A stretch of DNA of 5,455 nucleotides from a bacterium (GTDB lineage Bacteria > Verrucomicrobiota > Verrucomicrobiia > Limisphaerales > J093): contig JAJXTA010000259.1 of assembly GCA_021784265.1 (NCBI GenBank), forward strand, positions 1 through 5,455, given 5' to 3'. Numbering within the stretch: the first letter of the stretch is position 1; each line of letters starts with the position of its first letter. The notes under the pieces were generated by a model that did not search any database, had not been told where the DNA came from, and saw only the letters and a list, made by a program, of their open reading frames with translations. The position numbers and the translations under genes are program-made. Positions 1 to 4,827 of this stretch are shown piece after piece.

Positions 1-127
1 TCGTCAGGTGACGTGTAGCTCCCCGATCGGGGCACGTGGACCTTGAGCGGCGTTACCCGCTCGCGTGTCTGGACCTCCGCCCAGGTCAGTACTTGCGGCC
101 CGCCGTAGGCGCTATCAGCCTGGCTGA
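1..127. repeat. Terminal direct repeat, left copy (circular overlap)
   Basis: These 127 bases are identical, base for base, to 5329-5455 in the same orientation. The repeat lies inside an open reading frame on the minus strand, and that frame continues without a break when position 1 is followed (on the minus strand) by position 5328. The simplest reading is that the contig is circular, 5,328 bp long, with a 127-base assembly overlap; 127 is a standard largest k-mer in multi-k assemblers. A true biological 127-bp terminal repeat is less likely because it would cut a gene at an arbitrary codon. Confidence 0.95.
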
Positions 128-1598
128 TCTCCCACCCCAGCCAGCATGCCAAAGCCAACGCTGACGCAAATATCACCCACCGCCCGCCCTGCCGCCCCAG
201 CCACCAGCCACCCCACGCTAGCCACCCCGCCACAATCGCCGCCGCGAACGCCGGCATCAGGTCCAGCAGGTAGCGCGAGGCGATCACCGGGCAGCGCAGG
301 TAGAACCCCAGCAGCGGCACCGCGGACAGTACGGAGAACACACCCAACACCCCGATCACCAGCGGCGCACAAAGGGCCGGACTTGGTGGGCCGGCCGCCT
401 GGTCCCGCTCGCGCCACCATCGCCGCCAAGCCCACGCCGAGGCGCCCCACCCCGCCAATATCAACGCGAGGTAACTCAAGTCGAACGTCGTCAGATACAC
501 CTCCCGCCACCGCACCGTCGGCGATTGGCCGGGAAAGATGTGCGTCTGATAGTAGTCTGGTCCATTGAACTTGGTCACGAGGAAGAGCATCCCGAAGAGC
601 TCGCGGGCCGCCGATCCTAAGGGCTCCTGCTGATACGGATCATCGAACCGCGTGGCATACAGCGACCCGTAGAGCCGTTGTACGTTGAGCCGATGGCCAA
701 ACTCGAACCCGTCGCCAAACCGAGCCCAGTTCGTCCAAAACAGTATCCCACCGCCCATGACAAACACCAGCGCACCCACCCCCACGGCCCGGACCCAGCC
801 GCGAAGGCTCCCAGAATGACCTTTCCCCGCCTCGACCGGCTCTCCGGCGGGCGCGGGGGTCCCGAGCGCCAGCGCCCCGGCCACCACCACCGCTATCCCG
901 TAGAACACCAGCGTGGGCCGCAGGAGCCCACCCAGACCCGCCAAGCCGCAGAGGCCCCAATACCGCCACCGCGTCGGCCGCCGCGCCAATCCCACCAAAC
1001 CCGCGATCAACACCAGCCCGAAAACATACTCATACGCCACCACCTCCTCGAAGACTTCAAAACGGCTCCCCACCAGACCGATGAACGGCGGGAAGGCCAG
1101 CGGGAACGCGGTTGCCCCCAGGCCCATGAGCACTCGCGGCACTCGCTGTGGACGCCCTGCCGTAGCCCCCTCGCCGACCACAGGCAGCACAGCACCGTGC
1201 AGCCCTTGACGATTCGCCACGGCCTCTTCACCGAAAACACACAACATCACCCAAGCCGCGCTGGCCAGGGCCACCCCAAACGCAGGCATATCGGGGAATG
1301 GCCCCGCCCCGAACAGGCCGGCCGCCGCGTCGCAGGCCAGGCGCCAGAAGGGGATTCCCAATCCCCACACCTGTTGCACGCCTCCCTGCGCCCAGGCCAA
1401 ATCGTCCCGCAAGTCCACCGGACTCGAGCTCAGCGCCCATCCCCCGTGCGACACGGCGAAAGCCTCTGCATTATGCGACCCACTCGCCGCATACCACCGA
1501 CCCCAACCCGGCACCAAGTGACAGGACACCAGCAGCCCCAGCACATATCCCGCCACCGTGCAAACCGCGCCCACCAAGCCGGCGCGCCGCGATGCCAT
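1..1598 (-). CDS. Polytopic membrane protein, GT-C glycosyltransferase-like, N-terminal part (gene continues across the circle join)
   Basis: Hand translation of the minus strand from ATG at 1596-1598 gives an unbroken frame to base 1. It continues at 5328 and stops at 4824: 2,103 nt, about 700 residues in all. The N-terminus is MASRR followed by a hydrophobic helix at about residues 8-27. Further hydrophobic segments lie near 104-122, 150-170, 190-205, 213-240, 265-285, 330, 376-390, 413-433, 450-470 and 474-492. The first long outside loop carries an Asp pair at about 65-66 followed by LAWAQGGVQQVWGLG; acidic residues in this loop are catalytic in many GT-C glycosyltransferases. Other conspicuous blocks are FEFGHRLNV (near 298-306), FNGPDYY, FPGQSP, LTTFDLSYL (around 342-377) and ASRYLLDLMPAFA (near 442-454). 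Together these suggest a lipid-linked-sugar-dependent glycosyltransferase; the family is not certain. In-frame upstream starts exist (ATG at 1662-1664, GTG at 1698-1700). I prefer 1598 because the basic residues then directly precede the first helix. None of the starts has a clear Shine-Dalgarno. A clean linear open reading frame search misses this gene because it runs off both ends. Confidence 0.8.
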   Translation of the reverse strand, partial: MASRRAGLVGAVCTVAGYVLGLLVSCHLVPGWGRWYAASGSHNAEAFAVSHGGWALSSSPVDLRDDLAWAQGGVQQVWGLGIPFWRLACDAAAGLFGAGPFPDMPAFGVALASAAWVMLCVFGEEAVANRQGLHGAVLPVVGEGATAGRPQRVPRVLMGLGATAFPLAFPPFIGLVGSRFEVFEEVVAYEYVFGLVLIAGLVGLARRPTRWRYWGLCGLAGLGGLLRPTLVFYGIAVVVAGALALGTPAPAGEPVEAGKGHSGSLRGWVRAVGVGALVFVMGGGILFWTNWARFGDGFEFGHRLNVQRLYGSLYATRFDDPYQQEPLGSAARELFGMLFLVTKFNGPDYYQTHIFPGQSPTVRWREVYLTTFDLSYLALILAGWGASAWAWRRWWRERDQAAGPPSPALCAPLVIGVLGVFSVLSAVPLLGFYLRCPVIASRYLLDLMPAFAAAIVAGWLAWGGWWLGRQGGRWVIFASALALACWLGWEISQADSAYGGPQVLTWAEVQTRERVTPLKVHVPRSGSYTSPD

Positions 1599-1759
1599 AG
1601 ACGGGAGGCCTACGACCCTGCCGAGACGCGACCCGCCGCCGAACCGCTTGCCTAGGCAATACATGCAGCCGCGCAACGCGCGGCACAGTGGGGCGCCCAC
1701 GTTCTAGTCGTTGCCGCCGCGGTCGGGGCCGCCTGCCCGCGCCATCCAGACCAGAATGC
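1599..1759 (-). other. Spacer between small Cys-rich gene and large membrane gene, with two hairpins
   Basis: This 161-bp spacer has no open frame I would support beyond a possible N-terminal extension of the downstream gene. It holds a perfect 7-bp GC stem with a 3-base loop (1668-1674 / 1678-1684) and a 5-bp stem with a 3-base loop (1688-1692 / 1696-1700). Neither is followed on the minus strand by a run of T, so a standard intrinsic terminator is not shown. They could attenuate read-through from the small gene or mark an operon boundary. No convincing -35/-10 pair is visible for the large gene. Confidence 0.45.
1668..1684 (-). terminator. GC-rich hairpin, possible weak terminator or attenuator
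   Basis: GCCGCGC (1668-1674), loop AAC, GCGCGGC (1678-1684): a perfect 7-bp stem located 76 bases past the stop of the Cys-rich gene. The minus-strand sequence after it (TGCATGTATTGCC) lacks a T-tract, so the terminator label is tentative. It also overlaps the alternative upstream coding start of the large membrane gene. Confidence 0.25.
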
Positions 1760-2119
1760 CTAGACGCCGTTCCAGCACACCGTGTCGTCGGTGTAGCAGG
1801 GGTTGTATGTGTACTTATACGGCGTGCCCTCAAGCCAGTAATTGCCATTCCCGCTTATGACATATGTCCAATCCGTGGCCCAAATCGTCTGGACATACTG
1901 TGAGGATGTGAGACATTGAAAGTCACTTTTGTACGGTGAGCCGCACACCAGCTTGGGCGGAGAGTAATCGACGGTGCTGAATAGGCCCACCCATTCCGTA
2001 GAGAGTCCAATGCACGTTGCGCAGTTCTGCGTTCCGGCGCTAATCAATACCGCAGCTACGGTAATAACCGCTAATATACCAGCGCGGCTGAGTTGGCTTG
2101 AGTTATCATGTACATTCAT
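1760..2119 (-). CDS. Small exported six-cysteine, aromatic-rich protein, unknown family
   Basis: The product is 119 residues from ATG at 2117-2119 to TAG at 1760-1762. Residues 1-12 are polar with one Arg, 14-30 form a hydrophobic segment (GILAVITVAAVLISAG), and a signal-peptidase-like small-residue site (SAG) precedes TQN, so export or N-terminal anchoring is likely. The mature part has six cysteines at 33, 36, 59, 69, 108 and 115. The first pair forms CATC, a CXXC motif right after the membrane segment. It also carries about fourteen Tyr/Trp residues and few charges. Even cysteine number, aromatic richness and small size suit a disulfide-stabilised extracytoplasmic protein. It begins 4 nt after the stop of the preceding gene, so it is in one operon with it and the MauE-like gene. 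No good Shine-Dalgarno is seen, which fits re-initiation. GC over 1801-2100 is 155 of 300 by hand count, much lower than its neighbours. I do not recognise a family. It could be a structural surface peptide, a redox substrate or a peptide effector; none is proven. Confidence 0.72.
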   Translation of the reverse strand: MNVHDNSSQLSRAGILAVITVAAVLISAGTQNCATCIGLSTEWVGLFSTVDYSPPKLVCGSPYKSDFQCLTSSQYVQTIWATDWTYVISGNGNYWLEGTPYKYTYNPCYTDDTVCWNGV

Positions 2120-2123
2120 AATG

Positions 2124-3452
2124 TTATGTTAGGTTTTCACGGCTCCGATATAAGTGATTCCAGCAGAGCAGCCCGAGCCCGCTCATCATCAGCACTCCCA
2201 TGAGGAGCGCCGCCGCGTGCCGCCGCTTTTCAGCCCTCGCCCTCATAGCCGCGAGCATCTGGCGTTGGTAGCCGGTGAGCAGTGCTTGATTCGTGGTCGT
2301 GAGCCACGGCCCGGGTGGCGCAATGTACTGCCGCGAGGGTCCCGTGCCCGACATCGCCAACCTCTTGTCTTCGACCAACGTCGTGACCGGCAAACGCGGG
2401 ATGAAGTTCACCGGTTCGGGTGTTATCGTCACAGACGAGATCTCGCCTCGGAACCGAGGGCCCGTCTGAAGGCCGGCGCCTCGTGGGCTGTAACAAGTCA
2501 GCGTAAATGAAGCCGGATAGGCTCGCTGCTGACAATTTGTGAATGATTGGACCTCAAAGACCGCATTGGTATAGCCGTCATTGAAAGGGGGGCCGAGCGG
2601 CGCGCTGATCATGCCGGAGGGCAGCGGCGTCAGGCGGGTTCCGGCATGCAGGAACCACGCCCTTGTTGGCAACCAGGGCGCCTCCGGCTCCCGGAGCAGG
2701 CGCGCCGCCGCCAGGTTCGTCGCTTGGGCCTCCTCCGGGTCCTCCGGAGGCCACAGGCGGGGCGCGGCACGGTCTCTTTGCTGGTCGAGAAACGTGGCGG
2801 AGCAGTAGGCGAACCAAAGCAAGGCCGCGCAGCCGGAAGGCCGGTAGGAGGGATAATTGCCGGGCTGAATGTAACCTAACGCTTGATTCACGGAAGGTGG
2901 GCGGCGGCGCTGTGCGTTCAGCACGCCTTGGAGATGTCGCTTTGTGACGAGAAGGTTGGTGCGTGAGGGCCCTGCCTCCGTTTGCTGAATCAGACGATCA
3001 AGCCTCCGCAGCTCCGGCTGCAGGGCTGTCTTCAGGTCGTAGTTCGGGTTGTTGACGGTAAGGGTGTAGGAGTTCGTACCGTCGGTCCCAACCTCGATGG
3101 ACCGAAACAAAACCGTCGAATCCTCCGCCGGCACGGGCGTCACCCGCACCAGCCACAGGTTGCCGCTGAGCCATACGCTGAATCGAGTCCTCTGCTCGCG
3201 CCGGTCCAGGTCGCCGGAGTTCCCGTTGACGTACTCGAGGTCGCCTTCGAGGTGGACCGACGAGCGCGCGACCGTATCGAGGCGCTGCGGCGGAGGCGTG
3301 CGGCTGCCGGCCTGCAACGGGTTATTGGGCACCAGGGCCATCAGTGCGAGCCAGGAGGCCACTAGGACCCGAAGGCGGCAGAACGTGTCGCGCCACGCGG
3401 ATCGCGCCCGCCGAGCGTACCATCCGCTGCGAGTTCCCTCGGAGGCATTCAT
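2124..3452 (-). CDS. Exported protein with C-terminal membrane segment, unknown function
   Basis: The product is 442 residues from ATG at 3450-3452 to TAA at 2124-2126. The frame is open further upstream to 3884, but that stretch is Arg-rich shadow sequence over the MauE-like gene. The ATGA overlap with that gene's stop fixes the start at 3452. Residues 14-27 are basic, 28-42 hydrophobic (RVLVASWLALMALVP) and a QA-GS site near 48 looks like signal-peptide cleavage. Residues 60-140 read as beta strands (VHLEGDLEYV, FSVWLSGNLWLVRV, SIEVGTDGTNSYTLTV), faintly like a LolA/LppX-type beta sheet, but this is only an impression. Residues 140-185 are helical and charged. ALGYIQPGNYPSY (191-203) and CAALLWFAYCSATF (208-221) look like a conserved core. 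About 413-431 is a C-terminal transmembrane helix, preceded by a cluster of basic residues (RARAEKRRH). Cysteines occur at 25, 208, 217, 307, 320 and 430. Its place between a MauE-like protein and a Cys-rich protein suggests a role in the same extracytoplasmic process. Confidence 0.72.
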   Translation of the reverse strand: MNASEGTRSGWYARRARSAWRDTFCRLRVLVASWLALMALVPNNPLQAGSRTPPPQRLDTVARSSVHLEGDLEYVNGNSGDLDRREQRTRFSVWLSGNLWLVRVTPVPAEDSTVLFRSIEVGTDGTNSYTLTVNNPNYDLKTALQPELRRLDRLIQQTEAGPSRTNLLVTKRHLQGVLNAQRRRPPSVNQALGYIQPGNYPSYRPSGCAALLWFAYCSATFLDQQRDRAAPRLWPPEDPEEAQATNLAAARLLREPEAPWLPTRAWFLHAGTRLTPLPSGMISAPLGPPFNDGYTNAVFEVQSFTNCQQRAYPASFTLTCYSPRGAGLQTGPRFRGEISSVTITPEPVNFIPRLPVTTLVEDKRLAMSGTGPSRQYIAPPGPWLTTTNQALLTGYQRQMLAAMRARAEKRRHAAALLMGVLMMSGLGLLCWNHLYRSRENLT

Positions 3453-4009
3453 CGAGTGTGGCGCCAGCGCAGCACCTTTTGGTGGATCAGGCCGGCGATG
3501 CTCCCACCGAGGAGGTAAACCAACAAGGCTTGCATGAGGCCGTCGAGCGTCGCCGGCGACAGCGGTAGGACGCTGGCAACTGTGCCCAGACAGCCGCACG
3601 GCCCGTGCCAGTCGAGTGCCCAGACACTCAGGCGATAGACCAAAATGGCGCCGGCGAGCCAGGCTACCCACGGCAGGATCAACTCGGGCCTCGGCCTTCC
3701 CAGGCAGGCAAGGCCGACACCCAACTCGGTCACACCGACCAGCACGAACAAATGATGAAGCGGGACGCCGAAAACCGGGTCCGTCGTCCGCAGCACCGTC
3801 GTTCCGCTGAAGGCGCTGAATACCTTTGCTGCGCCGGTGGCGGTCAAGGCTCCGCCGGCGGACCAGACGTATAGACGTGTCCAACTAAGGCGCGAAGTGC
3901 CGACGCAAAGCGCACCACTGCCCGACGCACCGGCAGACCCATGCTTCTCTCCGACGGGGGCCGGCTGCAACACAGTGTCGTGCGACGCGCTACCCCTGGA
4001 TTCGCTCAC
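3449..4009 (-). CDS. MauE/DoxX-like redox-associated membrane protein
   Basis: The product is 186 residues from GTG at 4007-4009, with a strong Shine-Dalgarno 7 nt upstream, to TGA at 3449-3451. After a polar, Ser/Gly-rich N-terminus of about 44 residues come four hydrophobic segments, near 46-64, 84-104, 112-131 and 155-175. This is the size and layout of MauE/DoxX-type proteins. TGAAKVFSAF near helix 1 and the cysteine pair in HGPCGCLG (C138, C140), between helices 3 and 4, match the pattern seen in that superfamily. In methylamine utilisation MauE is needed, with MauD, for maturation of the disulfide-rich small subunit of methylamine dehydrogenase. No mau structural genes are present here, so methylamine metabolism is not implied. 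The likely role is membrane thiol/disulfide electron transfer. The stop overlaps the next gene's start as ATGA, showing translational coupling. The long polar N-terminus may mean a later real start, but no better ribosome site was found. Confidence 0.8.
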   Translation of the reverse strand: MSESRGSASHDTVLQPAPVGEKHGSAGASGSGALCVGTSRLSWTRLYVWSAGGALTATGAAKVFSAFSGTTVLRTTDPVFGVPLHHLFVLVGVTELGVGLACLGRPRPELILPWVAWLAGAILVYRLSVWALDWHGPCGCLGTVASVLPLSPATLDGLMQALLVYLLGGSIAGLIHQKVLRWRHTR

Positions 4010-4016
4010 CCGGTTG

Positions 4017-4028
4017 CTCCCTCCTCCC
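4017..4028 (-). promoter_or_regulatory. Strong Shine-Dalgarno for the MauE-like gene
   Basis: The minus strand reads GGGAGGAGGGAG at 4028-4017, followed by seven bases and then GTG at 4009. This is the best ribosome binding site in the window and decides the GTG start of the cassette's first gene. The later genes of the cassette lack good sites and appear to rely on coupling. Confidence 0.7.
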
Positions 4029-4165
4029 GGCCGTGCGCGACGCGGCCTCCTTGGCGCATGAGCGCCCGGCGTTCACCGGTTGGCACCGCCGCTCGCCACA
4101 GGCCCGCCTCGGACCCACAGCGCTTCTGGACTTCGCGTTTCACACCCCGGACTTGTCGCTTTGAG

Positions 4166-4189
4166 TCTCTCTCTCTCTCTCTCTCTCTC
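4166..4189. repeat. (TC)12 / (GA)12 dinucleotide microsatellite
   Basis: Twelve perfect TC units on the plus strand, read as (GA)12 on the transcribed strand. It lies about 157 bases upstream of the MauE-like start codon and directly after TTGAC (4194-4190). Perfect dinucleotide runs of this length are uncommon in bacteria and prone to slippage, so unit number may vary between cells. Its effect, if any, would be on promoter spacing or on the 5' leader, not on a reading frame. Confidence 0.9.
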
Positions 4190-4292
4190 GTCAACAAAAA
4201 TAATCGAGAAAAGTGAGTTTTTCGCATTTCATTGGTGTGCAACATCATACAGGCTGAAATCCGGCTCCGAGCCAGACGCGGCGCCCTGAGAT

Positions 4293-4400
4293 TCACGCGG
4301 TCCCCTCCCGTAACAGGTCGCAGCCACGGAAGCCCCACTTGGCCGCCACCGCAATTGACTCGGCTCGGCGGCATGACGTGGCGCAGGCTGCGGTCTCGGC
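4293..4400 (-). other. Unassigned segment after the break in GT2 (possible joint or dispersed element)
   Basis: Sequence past the last GT2-like codon (4401) and before the AT-rich leader. It is GC-rich and open in several frames, with no recognisable protein. It may be an intergenic repeat element, the scar of a rearrangement, or sequence that normally precedes the MauE-like cassette. No inverted or target-site repeats flanking it were seen. Confidence 0.35.
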
Positions 4401-4827
4401 CATGAACCGCGACCCATACGCGACCTCGGCTTCCCCGCGCTGGATCGGTTCCACGAGCCGGGCGTAGTCTCCCGGGTCATACTCGAGGTCCGCGTCCTGG
4501 ATGATCACTACCGGCGCGCGCAGCCGCCAGGCCGGTGCGAATGGCCGCCCCTTTGCCCCGGTTCGCCTCGTGGCGCAAGAACCGTACCCGCGGCTCCCGC
4601 CGGGCCCACGCTTCGAGCCGGTCCCCGGTGCCATCAGTCGAGCCGTCATCCACCGCGATCAGTTCCGCTACCACCGGCTCCGCCAACACCCGACCGATGA
4701 TCGCGTCCACCGTTCCGGCCTCGTTGTAGCAGGGCATGATCACCCCCAGGCACGGCGCCGCGACGGCCACCGCTTCCGCGTGGCCCGACCCCCAGCCGTG
4801 GCCCGCTGAGTCGTGCGTGTCCTTCAC
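4293..4827 (-). pseudogene. Family 2 glycosyltransferase (dolichol-phosphate-mannose synthase-like), frameshifted and 3'-truncated
   Basis: Starts at GTG 4825-4827, overlapping the large membrane gene's stop (GTGA). Residues 27-105 show the GT2 nucleotide-binding fold: LGVIMPCYNEAGTV (27-40), LIAVDDGSTDGTGDR (56-70, with the Asp pair) and NRGKGAAIRTG (89-99). The frame then fails at an alternating GC tract (4514-4521) and would stop at 4477-4479. The other frame resumes at once with PVVIIQDADLEYDPGDY, containing the DAD metal-binding motif, then GEAEVAYGSRFM ending at 4401. Spacing of the conserved blocks fits loss of one GC dinucleotide. After 4401 none of the three minus-strand frames resembles the rest of a GT2 enzyme, and the resumed frame stops at 4293-4295. 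The intact enzyme would transfer a sugar from a nucleotide donor to polyprenyl phosphate for use by the neighbouring membrane protein. The frameshift alone could be a sequencing error; the missing 3' part is harder to explain that way. Confidence 0.8.

Larger units (their letters stand above)
4010..4292 (-). promoter_or_regulatory. Leader/promoter region of the MauE-like cassette
   Basis: This 283-bp stretch between the broken glycosyltransferase and the MauE-like gene has no supported gene. Its AT-rich part (4201-4260, 22 G/C of 60 by hand count) contrasts with its GC-rich surroundings and is the most promoter-like DNA in the window. A TATGAT hexamer lies at 4249-4244 without a good -35 box at the usual distance. 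A TTGACG hexamer lies at 4194-4189 and leads straight into the (GA)12 run, with no clear -10 after it. The promoter is therefore probably here but its exact position is not fixed. An open frame crosses this region (4374 to 4006), but its protein is Arg-rich with an RERERERD stretch from the microsatellite and looks non-coding. Confidence 0.4.

Noticed and set aside
21..32. Perfect palindrome CCCCGATCGGGG as an operator or recombination site
   Set aside because: It lies within coding sequence that encodes a sensible continuous protein, and appears twice only because of the circular overlap.
115..510. Minus-strand 131-residue frame
   Set aside because: Gly/Ala/Val-rich shadow in another frame of the large membrane gene; the correct frame here gives the conserved-looking FPGQSP and SRYLLDLMPAFA blocks.
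678..1655. 325-residue plus-strand open frame
   Set aside because: It is antisense to the large membrane gene. Its product is rich in Pro, Arg, His and Gln with no hydrophobic core or motif, as expected for a GC-rich shadow frame.
3453..3884. Upstream extension of the middle cassette protein (144 extra residues)
   Set aside because: The extension is Arg/Pro-rich shadow of the MauE-like gene. The start at 3452 gives a signal peptide and an ATGA overlap.
4006..4374. Minus-strand 122-residue frame ending in a GTGA overlap with the MauE-like start
   Set aside because: Its sequence includes a translation of the GA microsatellite (RERERERD) and is Arg-rich with no domain. The overlap can arise by chance, and the MauE-like gene has its own strong ribosome site.
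4477..4527. Programmed ribosomal frameshift in the GT2 gene
   Set aside because: No slippery heptamer or downstream pseudoknot is evident. Block spacing fits loss of a GC pair, and the gene is also truncated at its 3' end, so decay or error is more likely.
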